A DNA stretch of 64,000 nucleotides from Marinobacterium sp. LSUCC0821 (GCF_012848475.1 NZ_CP051666.1:2296825-2360824), one strand, 5' to 3'. Numbered from the stretch's first letter, positions 1 to 13,026 are shown. The notes: a model not told the origin generated them from the sequence alone. Numbers and translations: made by a program.

Positions 1-689
1 GTCGAGTTGATGCTCAGTTTATTGGCCATCCACTCGCCTCTAGGTTGCCCTTGGATATTACTAAAGAGGCTGCTAAAGAGGAGCTGGGTCTTGACCCTTC
101 TCGTCCCGTGGTGGGGTTGATGCCTGGGAGTCGTGGCTCTGAAGTGGCTAATCTAACGCCAGATTTTATTGAGACAGCGATCTGGTTGTCAGAACGGCGG
201 GCTGATGTGCAATTTGTGATTCCCGCCGCCAATGAGGCACGCTACCAACAGATATCTGAAATGTTGGCTTCGCATGCCAGCCGTATCTCAGCGCACCTAG
301 TTAAACGTCAATCACAGACAGTGCTGATGGCGTCAGATTCTGTGTTGATCTCCTCGGGTACTGCAACGCTTGAAGCGATGTTGTGCGGAACCCCGATGGT
401 GGTGAGTTATCGTATGTCAGCAATGACCTACGCTATCATTTCACGCATGCTGAAAACACAATTTGTTTCTCTGCCCAATCTTCTTGCCAATGAGTCGCTT
501 ATCCCGGAGCTGCTGCAAAATTCCGTGAGGGCTGAGGTGCTTGGCCCGCATCTATTAAGATCGCTTGAGGATGAGGCGTATCGTGATCATCTGCACGCTC
601 GCTTCTCGGACTTGTCCGCCCTGATTCGAATGGATTCCGATGTCTCTGCAGCACTGGCTGTCGATCGCCTTATTGAGGCAAGGAGATAG
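1..689 (+). CDS. lpxB: Lipid-A-disaccharide synthase, C-terminal part (5' end outside window)
   Basis: The frame is open from base 3, so the gene begins upstream of the window; about 228 C-terminal residues are present. LpxB is a GT19 glycosyltransferase that joins UDP-2,3-diacylglucosamine and lipid X at the inner face of the inner membrane to make the lipid A disaccharide. Visible family features are FIGHPLA near the left edge, the [11 protein letters not shown] loop at about residues 38-48 of the fragment, and the TATLEAML stretch that follows the SSG turn. The internal ATG at base 45 is not a start because the family sequence continues unbroken before it. The stop is one base before the rnhB start, so the two are probably cotranscribed. 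Confidence 0.95.
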   Translation, partial: RVDAQFIGHPLASRLPLDITKEAAKEELGLDPSRPVVGLMPGSRGSEVANLTPDFIETAIWLSERRADVQFVIPAANEARYQQISEMLASHASRISAHLVKRQSQTVLMASDSVLISSGTATLEAMLCGTPMVVSYRMSAMTYAIISRMLKTQFVSLPNLLANESLIPELLQNSVRAEVLGPHLLRSLEDEAYRDHLHARFSDLSALIRMDSDVSAALAVDRLIEARR

Positions 690-690
690 C

Positions 691-1290
691 ATGGAGACGA
701 TCGGTTTTGATTTTTCTGATGTGCAGTCTATTGCTGGTGTCGATGAGGTAGGTCGTGGCCCTCTAGTAGGTGATGTGGTTGCCGCTGCCGTTATCTTGGA
801 TCCACATAACCCGATTGATGGCTTGATGGATTCGAAAAAACTTTCGGAGAAACGTCGCGAGCAGCTGGCAGTTGAAATTAAGGAGAAAGCTCTGGCCTGG
901 TCTATTGCTGTGGCAACGCCAGCTGAAATCGATCAGCTCAATATTCTCCATGCAACAATGCTGGCCATGCGCAGAGCTGTATTGGGTTTAAAAGCTAAGC
1001 CTGATTTTGTCTACGTTGATGGTAATCGCTGCCCTGAAATTCCTTATCCTGTTGAAGCTGTTGTGAAAGGGGACTCTAAGGTGGCAGAAATTAGTGCTGC
1101 ATCCATTATCGCAAAGGTACATCGTGACCATCAGATGATAGAATTGGACGCTCGCTTTCCGCAGTATCAATTTGCTAAGCATAAGGGTTACCCCACAGCG
1201 GACCATCTGCGTTTATTAGAAGAGCATGGTGTGTTGCCAGAGTATCGGCGCTCATTTGGTCCGGTTAAGCGTTTAGTCGAGTTAAGTTAA
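691..1290 (+). CDS. rnhB: Ribonuclease HII
   Basis: Degrades RNA in RNA-DNA hybrids and nicks at misincorporated ribonucleotides. The 199-residue product carries the RNase HII catalytic set: D18-E19 in GVDEVGRG, D110 in YVDGN and D128 in KGDSK, at nearly the spacing of E. coli RnhB (D16, E17, D108, D126). The ATG at 691 is chosen over an in-frame ATG at 640 inside lpxB because it has AGGAG six bases upstream and gives the family length. It follows lpxB with one base between, in the common lpxB-rnhB-dnaE order. Confidence 0.96.
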   Translation: METIGFDFSDVQSIAGVDEVGRGPLVGDVVAAAVILDPHNPIDGLMDSKKLSEKRREQLAVEIKEKALAWSIAVATPAEIDQLNILHATMLAMRRAVLGLKAKPDFVYVDGNRCPEIPYPVEAVVKGDSKVAEISAASIIAKVHRDHQMIELDARFPQYQFAKHKGYPTADHLRLLEEHGVLPEYRRSFGPVKRLVELS

Positions 1291-1323
1291 CGGCCGTTTG
1301 GCTTATAAAGGAGTAACGTCAGA

Positions 1324-4300
1324 ATGTCTGACGCTAAGTTTGTTCATCTTCGCGCCCACTCAGAGTTCTCGCTGTTTGATGGATTGGTGCGTGTAAAAGA
1401 GTTAGTAAAGCAGGCTGCTGCAGAAAAAATGCCAGCCGTTGCTTTGACTGATCAAACAAACCTTTATGCTCTCGTAAAATTCTATAAAGCGGCTTTAGGG
1501 GCCGGTGTTAAGCCGATTTGTGGTGTCGATTTTTGGGTCGTCGATGACGAAGATCAAGCCGCTGAACCTTTCCAGTTAACCCTGATCGTGCAGAACGGCC
1601 AAGGCTATCGCAACCTGATGGAGCTGGTCTCGCAAGCCTATGCAGAGGGGCAGGCAATAGACCCAGAGCGAGCGCTTATTTTTAAAAGCTGGTTGGCGCC
1701 TAAAGCGGCTGGACTCATTGCCTTATCTGGGGGCCGTAAGGGTGATATAGGTCGTGCCCTGTTGGCAGGCTCAGAGGATATATCTGAGCGTTTAGCCTTC
1801 TGGCAAGCTCTTTTCCCCAATGCCTTCTACCTTGAATTATCGCGTACCGGTCGCCCAGATGAAGAACGCCTGATTCATGCAAGTGTGGAGCTTGCACGCA
1901 CTACAGGTTTGCCAGTTGTGGCTACCAATGAGGTGATGTTTGTCCGTGAGGATGATTTCGATGCTCACGAGGCGCGGGTATGTATCAACCAAGGGCGTAC
2001 TCTTGATGATCCAAGCCGGCCACGTGAATATACCGATCAGCAATATTTTCGCTCTACTGCTGAGATGGTTGAGCTCTTTTCGGATATCCCCTCGGCCATT
2101 GCCAATACGGTAGAGATCGCTAAGCGCTGTAATATCGAGATTGAACTGGGTATCTACTACCTGCCTCGCTTCCCAATACCTGAAGGGGTATTGATGGATG
2201 ACTACTTCCGCAAAGTCTCTGAAGTTGGTTTGGAAGAGCGTCTCGATTTCCTAATGGATCGCGAGTCGCCTGACTTTGCCGAGAAACGAAAGCCCTACGA
2301 TGAGCGTCTTAAGTTTGAGCTCGATATCATCATTCAGATGGGTTTCCCAGGCTACTTCCTTATCGTCATGGACTTCATCAAGTGGGCGAAGGATAACGGC
2401 ATTCCAGTCGGTCCTGGTCGTGGTTCTGGTGCCGGCTCTTTGGTGGCCTATGCACTGAAAATTACCGATCTAGATCCACTTGAGTATGATCTGCTTTTCG
2501 AACGTTTCTTGAACCCAGAGCGTGTATCGATGCCTGACTTCGATATCGACTTCTGTATGGATAACCGCGATCAGGTGATTGACTATGTAGCGCGTACCTA
2601 TGGTCGTGATGCGGTGTCACAGATTATCACCTTCGGTACCATGGCTGCTAAAGCGGTAGTGCGTGACGTGGCTCGAGTTCAGGGCAAACCCTTCGGTCTT
2701 GCTGACCGCCTCTCTAAGCTTATCCCCTTCGAAGTTGGGATGACGTTGAACAAAGCTTGGGAGCAAGAGGATGCGCTTCGCGAGTTTGTGAACGGTAGCG
2801 AAGAGGCGCAAGAGATCATGGAGATGGCCTACAAACTCGAGGGCGTTACTCGAAATGTAGGTAAGCACGCTGGTGGTGTCGTGATTGCACCGACCAAGCT
2901 AACAGACTTTTCTGCAACCTACTGTGACTCTGAAGGTCAGGGCCTGGTTACTCAGTTTGATAAGAACGATGTTGAAGAGGCTGGCCTCGTTAAGTTCGAC
3001 TTCTTGGGTCTACGAACTCTTACGATCATTGATTGGGCCTTAGAGACAATCAATAGAACCCGTGCCGAGAAGGGCGAAGAGCCATTACAGATTGAAGGTA
3101 TCGATCTTGAGGATCCTACCGTCTACGATCTGCTAAAACGGGCCGAGACGACCGCAGTATTCCAGTTGGAGTCGAGTGGCATGAAAGATCTGATTCGTCG
3201 TCTTTTGCCGTCGCGCTTTGAGGATATCGTCGCACTGGTGGCACTGTTCCGCCCAGGTCCGTTGCAATCGGGCATGGTTGATGACTTTATCAACCGTAAA
3301 CACGGCCGTGCAGAGATGGCCTGGCCGCACCCTGATTACCAGTTAGATAGTCTCCAGCCCGTCCTTGAGCCAACCTACGGCATCATCCTGTATCAGGAAC
3401 AGGTTATGCAGATTGCCCAGGTGATGGCAGGTTATACCTTAGGTGGCGCGGACATGCTCCGTCGTGCTATGGGTAAGAAAAAGCCAGAAGAGATGGCTAA
3501 GCAGCGCCACTCTTTCATCGAGGGCTCTAGTGCGCAAGGGATTGATGAGACTCTCTCGGGTAACATCTTTGATCTGGTTGAAAAATTTGCGGGCTACGGC
3601 TTCAACAAGTCGCACTCAGCCGCGTATGCGCTGGTCTCTTACCAAACAGCTTGGCTGAAAACGCACTACCCTGCGCCGTTTATGGCGGCAGTTATGTCAT
3701 CTGATATGCAGAACACCGATAAGGTCGTGACCTTTATCGAAGAGTGTCGCCAGATGAAGTTAAAGGTGCTGCTGCCAGACGTAAACCTCTCCGAATTTAA
3801 ATTTACCGTAAGCCCCGCTCAGGAAGTGATCTGTGGCTTGGGTGCTGTGAAAGGGGTGGGTGAAGGTCCTGTTGAAGCGATCATGGAAGCGCGTAAGTCA
3901 GGCCCATTTAAGGATCTGTTCGACTTCTGTCAGCGTGTAGGCTCAAAACGTCTTAATAAGCGCGTTTTGGAATCACTTGTTCGCTGTGGTGCTGTTGATG
4001 CTTTAGGGCCTAATCGCGCTGTATTGTGGGCGTCGATCTCTGCTGCACTGCAAGCGGCTGACCAAGATGCGCGTAATCAAGATGCAGGTATGTTTGACCT
4101 CTTTGGCGAATCGGAAGAGGTGATCTCCGCAGATCCTTACGAGCCATTTATGGGGGCGCATGAGTGGAGTGACAAAGAACGTCTTACTGGCGAGAAAGAT
4201 ACTCTGGGCCTCTATGTGACAGGGCACCCGATCGATCAATATGAGTCAGAATTAAAACACTTTGTGTCGCGCAAACTTGTTGAGCTGCAGCCAGCGCGTG

Positions 4301-4818
4301 GTCGACCACAAAAGATGGCAGGTTTGGTTGTTGATCTGCGTGTGAAGAAGACAAAGCGTGGCGAGAACCTCTGTTTTGTTACACTAGATGATCGAAGCGC
4401 GCGTATCGATGTCAGCCTTTTTGGTGAAACCTACGATGAGGCGAGACGACTGATTCAGAAAGACCAGGTGATCGTTGTTGAGGGAGAAGTTGCCACAGAT
4501 GATTACAATGGTGGGCTTAAAGTACGAGGTCAGCAGGTGCTGGGTGTCGCGGAAGCACGCATTCGTTATGCTCAATCGCTAAAGATTAAAACGACTGAAA
4601 AATCACTAGCGGGTCGCAGAATTCGTGAGCTGCAGGATGTTCTTAAGAGTGCAAAAGCGATTCAGCAGGGTGTGCCTGTGGTGCTCGATTATCAGTGTGG
4701 AGATGCGCAAGGGCGTATCCAGCTTGGGCCTAAGTGGGTGGTGACACCTACAGATGATCTGATGCTGGCGCTGCGTGAGCTATTTGGAAATAACGAAGTC
4801 GAACTTGAATACGTCTGA
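1324..4818 (+). CDS. dnaE: DNA polymerase III alpha subunit
   Basis: Replicative polymerase of 1164 residues (E. coli 1160). An N-terminal PHP domain starts at FVHLRAHSEFSLFDG. The polymerase core has the GPGRGSGAGSLVAYAL block and PDFDIDFCMDNRD, where D405 and D407 match the two first catalytic aspartates of E. coli DnaE; the third is D559 in KFDFLGLRTL. The C-terminal part holds helix-hairpin-helix (GAVKGVGEG) and OB-fold segments (MAGLVVDLRVKKTKRGE) that contact the clamp and DNA. The start has AAAGGAG upstream. It lies between rnhB and accA, the standard arrangement. Confidence 0.97.
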   Translation: MSDAKFVHLRAHSEFSLFDGLVRVKELVKQAAAEKMPAVALTDQTNLYALVKFYKAALGAGVKPICGVDFWVVDDEDQAAEPFQLTLIVQNGQGYRNLMELVSQAYAEGQAIDPERALIFKSWLAPKAAGLIALSGGRKGDIGRALLAGSEDISERLAFWQALFPNAFYLELSRTGRPDEERLIHASVELARTTGLPVVATNEVMFVREDDFDAHEARVCINQGRTLDDPSRPREYTDQQYFRSTAEMVELFSDIPSAIANTVEIAKRCNIEIELGIYYLPRFPIPEGVLMDDYFRKVSEVGLEERLDFLMDRESPDFAEKRKPYDERLKFELDIIIQMGFPGYFLIVMDFIKWAKDNGIPVGPGRGSGAGSLVAYALKITDLDPLEYDLLFERFLNPERVSMPDFDIDFCMDNRDQVIDYVARTYGRDAVSQIITFGTMAAKAVVRDVARVQGKPFGLADRLSKLIPFEVGMTLNKAWEQEDALREFVNGSEEAQEIMEMAYKLEGVTRNVGKHAGGVVIAPTKLTDFSATYCDSEGQGLVTQFDKNDVEEAGLVKFDFLGLRTLTIIDWALETINRTRAEKGEEPLQIEGIDLEDPTVYDLLKRAETTAVFQLESSGMKDLIRRLLPSRFEDIVALVALFRPGPLQSGMVDDFINRKHGRAEMAWPHPDYQLDSLQPVLEPTYGIILYQEQVMQIAQVMAGYTLGGADMLRRAMGKKKPEEMAKQRHSFIEGSSAQGIDETLSGNIFDLVEKFAGYGFNKSHSAAYALVSYQTAWLKTHYPAPFMAAVMSSDMQNTDKVVTFIEECRQMKLKVLLPDVNLSEFKFTVSPAQEVICGLGAVKGVGEGPVEAIMEARKSGPFKDLFDFCQRVGSKRLNKRVLESLVRCGAVDALGPNRAVLWASISAALQAADQDARNQDAGMFDLFGESEEVISADPYEPFMGAHEWSDKERLTGEKDTLGLYVTGHPIDQYESELKHFVSRKLVELQPARGRPQKMAGLVVDLRVKKTKRGENLCFVTLDDRSARIDVSLFGETYDEARRLIQKDQVIVVEGEVATDDYNGGLKVRGQQVLGVAEARIRYAQSLKIKTTEKSLAGRRIRELQDVLKSAKAIQQGVPVVLDYQCGDAQGRIQLGPKWVVTPTDDLMLALRELFGNNEVELEYV

Positions 4819-4886
4819 AGGGTGGCGACTTTTTTGCACCCGCGGTAAAATTCATTCAACAGTTTTTATAGAAAGAAGCGGATACT

Positions 4887-5846
4887 ATGAATCCCAACTA
4901 CTTGGATTTTGAACAGCCTATCGCTGACCTTGAAGCGAAGATCAATGAACTACGTCATGTTGGCGAAGATAACGCAGGTATTAACCTCTCGGATGAGGTC
5001 TCTCGTCTGCGTGAAAAGAGCCAGTCACTTACGCGCTCGATCTTCTCTGATCTATCTGCATGGCAGGTCTCTCAGCTAGCGCGTCATCCGCAGCGTCCTT
5101 ACACACTTGATTACGTAAAGCACATCTTCGATGAGTTTGAAGAGGTGCATGGCGATCGTCATTTTGCCGATGACCAAGCTATTGTTTGTGGTCTTGCGCG
5201 TATTGATGGTCGTCCAGTGGCGGTTATCGGTCACCAGAAGGGTCGTGAAGTTAAAGAGAAGGTGCGTCGGAACTTCGGTATGCCGCGCCCTGAAGGCTAC
5301 CGTAAAGCGCTTCGCGTAATGGAGATGGCAGAGCGTTTTAAAATGCCAATCCTTACCTTTATTGATACTCCAGGGGCATACCCAGGTATCGATGCTGAAG
5401 AGCGTGGCCAATCTGAAGCGATCGCTTTCAACCTAGCGAAGATGTCTAAGCTGAAAACCCCAATCATTGCGACTGTAATTGGTGAAGGTGGTTCAGGTGG
5501 CGCATTGGCGATCGGTGTCTGTGATGAGCTACTGATGCTTCAATACAGTACCTACTCAGTTATCTCCCCAGAGGGTTGTGCTTCAATTCTTTGGAAGAGT
5601 GCAGAGCGCGCATCAGATGCGGCTAAAGCGATGGGTATTACATCAGAGCGTCTTCATGAGCTTGGTCTGGTGGATAAGATTGTTGGTGAACCGCTTGGTG
5701 GTGCACACCGTGATCCAGCGTTGATGGCAGCTAGCCTTAAACAGCAGTTGGTCGCTTCACTCGACAAACTGACTGATCTTGAGCATAGCGCTCTGCTTGA
5801 GCGTCGTTACCAGCGCATCCTTTCCTACGGCGCTATCGATCGCTAA
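4887..5846 (+). CDS. accA: Acetyl-CoA carboxylase carboxyltransferase subunit alpha
   Basis: With AccD it transfers the carboxyl group from biotinyl-AccB to acetyl-CoA, the committed step of fatty acid synthesis. Its 319 residues equal the E. coli length. The N-terminus [19 protein letters not shown] is the typical AccA helix, and the crotonase-fold oxyanion features [10 protein letters not shown] and [11 protein letters not shown] are intact. Its TAA stop overlaps the next start (TAATG), so tilS is translationally coupled. The high use of common codons is in keeping with strong expression. Confidence 0.97.
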   Translation: MNPNYLDFEQPIADLEAKINELRHVGEDNAGINLSDEVSRLREKSQSLTRSIFSDLSAWQVSQLARHPQRPYTLDYVKHIFDEFEEVHGDRHFADDQAIVCGLARIDGRPVAVIGHQKGREVKEKVRRNFGMPRPEGYRKALRVMEMAERFKMPILTFIDTPGAYPGIDAEERGQSEAIAFNLAKMSKLKTPIIATVIGEGGSGGALAIGVCDELLMLQYSTYSVISPEGCASILWKSAERASDAAKAMGITSERLHELGLVDKIVGEPLGGAHRDPALMAASLKQQLVASLDKLTDLEHSALLERRYQRILSYGAIDR

Positions 5847-7105
5847 TGAAGACTCAATCTGCCGCACTGGTGAAAGACCATTTGCGGCAGTTTTTCTCTC
5901 AAAACGAACATGTCCCTCACTGGTATGTCGGCTTTAGTGGTGGTTTAGACTCCACCCTTCTCTTAGTTCTTGCGGCAGATCTGCTCTCTAAAGAACGACT
6001 TACCGCTGTTTATATCAATCATCAACTCCAGTCTGCTGCGAATGATTGGCAAGGTAGATGCCAGGGTGTTGCTGATGCGCTGGGTATTCCCTACAAGGCA
6101 ATTCAAGTTGATTGTGCATCTAGCTCTGAATCGGCTGCACGTGAAGCGCGTATGGGTGCTTTTCAAGCAGTGTTGCCTGCAAATTGTGGATTGCTACTAG
6201 CTCATCACGCAACAGACCAGGCGGAAACGCTGCTGATGAGGCTGATTCGCGGTACCGGTGTTTCAGGTGCTGCGGGTATGCAATTTCAGCGCAGGTTTGG
6301 CCTGGGTGAAATGTTTCGCCCATTTCTGTATTTAACTAGAAGGCAGTTGGAGCAAGCTGCGCAAGAGCTTAAGTTAAGTTGGGTGGAGGATCCCTCCAAT
6401 CAAAATAGCGATTACACACGTAACTTTATTCGCCAGCAGGTAGCCCCGCTAATTGAAAGTCGTTGGGTAGGCTGGGATAAAAATATCGCTAAAGGATCTG
6501 CTCGATTTGCTGAAGCTGATGAGCTGCTTAAAGAGCTTGCGGATGCAGATATTTTAAAACTAGTTGAATCGCAGAAGCTAGATCTGACAGCGTTTGCTCA
6601 GCTATCACTAGCGAGACGAAAAAATGTTATCTATCGTTGGCTCGGCAAGTACCTGCAAATGGTACCCTCGAGTGATCTGGTTGAGCAGTTAGCGTCGCTT
6701 GCTCTTAATGCGAAGGGTGAATGGCTTGTTTCATCCATTACACTGCATGCTTACAAAGGCTATCTCTATCTTGAGCAGGTAAGGCCGTTTGCAACTGACT
6801 CCTGTGAATGGATCTCTCCCTCAGTATCCTGCCAATTTACATGCGGTGAATTACGCTTATCACAAGGTGAGTGTAATGATGTTTTGCACGTTCGAACGCG
6901 AATCGATGGTGAGAAAGTGCTAATACCCCAGCGAGGCGGTCAGGTTGCTATAAAAAAACTGATGAATGAGCAGCAAATTCCTCCTTGGCATCGTGGCTTA
7001 TGGCCAGTAGTTGAACTGAATGGAAAAGTGATCTCTATCCCGGGTGTCTGGGAAGATGAATCGATCCCTTTTTCTATAGAATTTAAGGTAAATTCAGCCC
7101 CTTAA
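5846..7105 (+). CDS. tilS: tRNA(Ile)-lysidine synthetase
   Basis: Converts C34 of the CAT-anticodon isoleucine tRNA to lysidine, so that AUA is read as Ile. The N-terminal PP-loop SGGLDS lies at residues 31-36, followed by the HHATDQAETLLMRLIRGTG segment of the N-type ATPase domain. The C-terminal region (GGQVAIKKLMNEQQIPPWHRGLWP) is the tRNA-binding TilS domain. Length 419 is within the family range. The start overlaps the accA stop by one base. Codon use is less biased than in its neighbours, as expected for a low-abundance enzyme. Confidence 0.94.
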   Translation: MKTQSAALVKDHLRQFFSQNEHVPHWYVGFSGGLDSTLLLVLAADLLSKERLTAVYINHQLQSAANDWQGRCQGVADALGIPYKAIQVDCASSSESAAREARMGAFQAVLPANCGLLLAHHATDQAETLLMRLIRGTGVSGAAGMQFQRRFGLGEMFRPFLYLTRRQLEQAAQELKLSWVEDPSNQNSDYTRNFIRQQVAPLIESRWVGWDKNIAKGSARFAEADELLKELADADILKLVESQKLDLTAFAQLSLARRKNVIYRWLGKYLQMVPSSDLVEQLASLALNAKGEWLVSSITLHAYKGYLYLEQVRPFATDSCEWISPSVSCQFTCGELRLSQGECNDVLHVRTRIDGEKVLIPQRGGQVAIKKLMNEQQIPPWHRGLWPVVELNGKVISIPGVWEDESIPFSIEFKVNSAP

Positions 7106-7110
7106 TGTTT

Positions 7111-7123
7111 GTGGATTATCCAC
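7111..7123. promoter_or_regulatory. 13-bp palindrome in the tilS-pyrG gap
   Basis: GTGGATTATCCAC is a perfect inverted repeat (six-base arms around T), 74 bases before the pyrG start. Each strand also reads as a DnaA-box-like nonamer with one mismatch (TTATCCACT against TTATCCACA). Whether it is an operator, a DnaA site or chance cannot be decided here. Confidence 0.3.
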
Positions 7124-7139
7124 TCTTTTGGTAGACTGA

Positions 7140-8825
<1,686 letters not shown>

Positions 8826-8831
8826 TTTTAG

Positions 8832-10139
<1,308 letters not shown>

Positions 10140-10152
10140 GTAAACATGATAT

Positions 10153-10177
10153 AAAAGGGGGCCTAGCCCCTTTTTTT
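10153..10177 (+). terminator. Intrinsic terminator after eno
   Basis: AAAAGGGG and CCCCTTTT form an eight-base stem around a GCCTAG loop, running into a T tract. It separates the highly expressed pyrG-eno from the ftsB-truD group. Confidence 0.85.
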
Positions 10178-10242
10178 GTACAGGGATGTAATTTTGCTGC
10201 GGGCACAGGTAGGTGTAGGAGCAGTATTTTTGGAGTCCGTTC

Positions 10243-10545
10243 TTGGTTCGCTGGTTCTGGTTGATTCTCTTCTCTTTGGCTTTACTGCTGCAGTATCGAT
10301 TGTGGTTTGGCGAGCCTAGCCTCCCTCAAGTTTGGAATTTGAAAGATCAAATTGAAGAGCAGAAGCGTCATAATCAAGTTTTGCTCGAACGCAACACGCA
10401 GCTAGAGGCTGAAGTGCGTGACTTAAAGCAGGGCTTATCAGCTCTTGAAGAGCGAGCTCGATCTGAGATGGGAATGATCGTTAAAGGTGAGACCTTTTTT
10501 CAGGTCGTTAAACCCCTATCACCTGCTGGAAAAGTGAATGAATAA
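10243..10545 (+). CDS. ftsB: Cell division protein FtsB
   Basis: Bitopic inner-membrane protein of the FtsQLB divisome complex. The 100-residue product has a single N-terminal membrane helix (about residues 3-18, rich in W, L and I), then a coiled coil (LKDQIEEQKRHNQVLLERNTQL) and the typical ERARSEMGMIVKGETFFQVV tail. The start is TTG, with GGAG seven bases upstream; no suitable ATG exists. Its end overlaps truD by eight bases. Position directly after eno is canonical, but the ispD and ispF genes usually found next are missing. Confidence 0.93.
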   Translation: MVRWFWLILFSLALLLQYRLWFGEPSLPQVWNLKDQIEEQKRHNQVLLERNTQLEAEVRDLKQGLSALEERARSEMGMIVKGETFFQVVKPLSPAGKVNE

Positions 10546-11587
10546 ATTTCCCCTAGAGTCTTTTGCTTTCCTTAATGGCCAGCCAAATGTCACCGCAACC
10601 CTTCGCCAATACCCTGAAGACTTTATTGTCCAAGAGGATTTGGGATATGAGCCGGAAGGTGATGGTGAGCACCACTATCTATACATCCGTAAAATTGGTG
10701 AAAACACCGATTGGGTTGCACGCCAGCTAGCCAATTTCTGCCAGGTGAGTCCAAGAGATGTGGCGTATGCCGGCAAGAAAGATCGTCACGCGATGACTCA
10801 GCAGTGGTTTAGTGTGCATCTTCCAAAAACACGCCGGACTATAAATTGGGCGCTTTTTGGGGGCGATTCGATCAGGGTTCTTCGTTCTGAAAAGGGCCGT
10901 CGCAAGATCAAGTTAGGCAATCTTAAGGGTAATCGTTTCGATATCACTCTTAGAAATGTCTCAAATATGGAGACTCTGCTTGAGAGAGTAGAGTTTCTTA
11001 AAAACGGCGTACCAAACTATTTTGGTGAGCAACGCTTTGGGCAAGAGTTTGGTAACCTCTTCTATGGTGCAGCTATGTTGGCCGGTGAGCATGAGGAGCG
11101 CGCTCGTCATAAGCGTGGGCTCTATATCTCAGCCATTCGTTCTTACCTCTTTAACTGCACCTTGTCCGATCGAATCAATCAGAAGCGCTGGTCATTACCT
11201 GAGCTAGGTGATGTGCTCATTGAAGATTACACACAGCGCTGTCAGATTTTTGAACAGGATAATTCTGAACAGCTAGCTAGATTTAATGCGTTAGATCTTC
11301 ACCTAAGTGCACCGATGTGGGGGCAGGGTGAGCTCTATTCTAACTCTGCAGTGGCAGAGCATGAGCAAGCGGTTGCTGATCGCTATCCAGATCTTTCAAA
11401 GGGTTTGGAGCAGTTAGGTTTAAGGCAGGAGCGAAGAGGTATGCGTTTGGTGCCACGAGACCTTGAAGTTGTCGTAAGGGGTGAGGGAGAATGCACCCTA
11501 GGGTTCTCGTTACCTTCGGGTTCATTCGCGACCAGTATTTTGAGAGAGTTGTGTGTTTGGGATAGCGCTCAAACACTCTATGAATAG
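10538..11587 (+). CDS. truD: tRNA pseudouridine(13) synthase
   Basis: Isomerises U13 in several tRNAs, including tRNA-Glu. Catalytic Asp is D82 in AGKKDRHAMTQQW, and the family block NYFGEQRFG is present. Length 349 equals E. coli TruD. The ATG lies within the last codons of ftsB, suggesting coupled translation. In E. coli and Pseudomonas ispD-ispF separate ftsB from truD; here they do not. Confidence 0.95.
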   Translation: MNKFPLESFAFLNGQPNVTATLRQYPEDFIVQEDLGYEPEGDGEHHYLYIRKIGENTDWVARQLANFCQVSPRDVAYAGKKDRHAMTQQWFSVHLPKTRRTINWALFGGDSIRVLRSEKGRRKIKLGNLKGNRFDITLRNVSNMETLLERVEFLKNGVPNYFGEQRFGQEFGNLFYGAAMLAGEHEERARHKRGLYISAIRSYLFNCTLSDRINQKRWSLPELGDVLIEDYTQRCQIFEQDNSEQLARFNALDLHLSAPMWGQGELYSNSAVAEHEQAVADRYPDLSKGLEQLGLRQERRGMRLVPRDLEVVVRGEGECTLGFSLPSGSFATSILRELCVWDSAQTLYE

Positions 11588-11605
11588 TTATAAGAGAGTT
11601 TAATT

Positions 11606-12364
11606 ATGCATATTTTGGTTTCGAATGATGACGGCGTATATGCTCCAGGAATTAGAGTACTCGCTGAGTATCTAATGGCAGCAGGTCACCGCTGTACCGT
11701 TGTTGCGCCAGATCGTAACCGCAGTGGTGCGAGCAACTCTCTTACGCTTGATAGACCGCTAGATGCGATTAAGCACAGTAGTGGTTTCTTTGGTGTGGAT
11801 GGTACGCCAACAGACTGTGTGCACCTTGGCGTTTCGGGGATTTTCTCTGATGGTGATATCCCAGATATCGTTGTATCTGGTATCAACGCAGGTGCCAACC
11901 TAGGTGATGATGTTGTCTACTCTGGGACTGTCGCTGCAGCGACCGAAGGACGTCACCTTGAGTATCCGCCCATCGCAGTTTCTGTAGCTAACTACCATCC
12001 GAAACATTATGAAACTGCCGCTAAGGTTGTGGTCGATATGGTTGCTAATATCAATGCACTGAATGTTGCACCGCGTACGGTGATCAACGTTAATGTGCCG
12101 GACTGTCCAATTGAAGAGCTCGCTGGTGTGCAAATATGTCGTTTAGGGCATCGCAGTGCAGGCGAGAAGCCTATAGCTACCGTCGATCCTAGAGGTCGCA
12201 CGCGTTACTGGATTGCTCCAGTGGGTAAGGCTGAAGATCGCTTTGAAGGTACCGACTTTTTTGCTATCGAAGGTAACTATGTGGCGGTAACCCCTCTTCA
12301 GCTTGATATGACCCGTTACAGCGATATGGATGGCGTTGCTGATTGGTTGGAGAGCTCTGAGTGA
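11606..12364 (+). CDS. surE: 5'/3'-nucleotidase SurE
   Basis: Metal-dependent nucleoside monophosphate phosphatase linked to stationary-phase survival. The N-terminus MHILVSNDDGVYAPGI carries the D8-D9 metal ligands; DRNRSGASNSLT and VVSGINAGANLGDDVVYSGTVAAA complete the active site. The protein has 252 residues, the usual size. The stop overlaps the GTG start of pcm, and the group surE-pcm-...-nlpD-rpoS is the standard stationary-phase cluster. Confidence 0.97.
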   Translation: MHILVSNDDGVYAPGIRVLAEYLMAAGHRCTVVAPDRNRSGASNSLTLDRPLDAIKHSSGFFGVDGTPTDCVHLGVSGIFSDGDIPDIVVSGINAGANLGDDVVYSGTVAAATEGRHLEYPPIAVSVANYHPKHYETAAKVVVDMVANINALNVAPRTVINVNVPDCPIEELAGVQICRLGHRSAGEKPIATVDPRGRTRYWIAPVGKAEDRFEGTDFFAIEGNYVAVTPLQLDMTRYSDMDGVADWLESSE

Positions 12365-13026
12365 GTGAGCAGCTCCATCAAGGGATAGGAATGACCTCTA
12401 AGCGAACACGCGATCGGCTGATTGCGCGTTTGCGTGAACAGGGCATAACTGATGAGGCGGTGCTTGAGACGATCGCTGAGACACCTCGCCATCTCTTTAT
12501 CGATGAAGCCTTATCCCACAAAGCGTATGAAGATACTGCGCTTCCTATTGGATTTAATCAAACTATCTCGCAGCCCTACATCGTAGCCAGAATGACAGAG
12601 CTTCTACTGGAGTTTGGCGCTAAAGATAAGGTGCTTGAGGTAGGTACGGGTTCGGGTTATCAAACCGCGGTATTAGCAAAGCTTTGCCAGAAGGTTTTCA
12701 GTGTTGAACGTATCCGTCCTCTCCAGGAGCGAGCGGCCAAGCGTCTAACACTTCTTGAGATGTTTAACGTATCGCTATTTCATACTGACGGTGGCATGGG
12801 TTTGCCGCATGAAGCACCCTTTGATGCAATTTTAGTGACAGCCGCTCCGCCTGAGCTTCCCGAGTCGCTTAAAGAGCAGCTCGCAATTGGTGGTGTTCTG
12901 GTTGCTCCAGTGGGTGGTGATGAACAGCGATTGATTCGCATTTTGCGACGCAGCGATTCGCATTTTGAGAAAAAAGAGATAGAACCGGTTAAATTTGTAC
13001 CCCTGCTACAGGGCTTGGTAAGTTAA
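12361..13026 (+). CDS. pcm: Protein-L-isoaspartate O-methyltransferase
   Basis: Repairs isoaspartyl residues in aged proteins using S-adenosylmethionine. The family motifs ETPRHLFIDEAL, LPIGFNQTISQPYIVARMTELL and the SAM-binding EVGTGSGYQTAVLA are present, with VTAAPPELPESL later. The listed start is the GTG overlapping the surE stop (221 residues). An ATG at 12391 would give 211 residues, nearer to the 208 of E. coli, and has AGGG upstream; it may be the true start. Confidence 0.94.
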   Translation: MSEQLHQGIGMTSKRTRDRLIARLREQGITDEAVLETIAETPRHLFIDEALSHKAYEDTALPIGFNQTISQPYIVARMTELLLEFGAKDKVLEVGTGSGYQTAVLAKLCQKVFSVERIRPLQERAAKRLTLLEMFNVSLFHTDGGMGLPHEAPFDAILVTAAPPELPESLKEQLAIGGVLVAPVGGDEQRLIRILRRSDSHFEKKEIEPVKFVPLLQGLVS

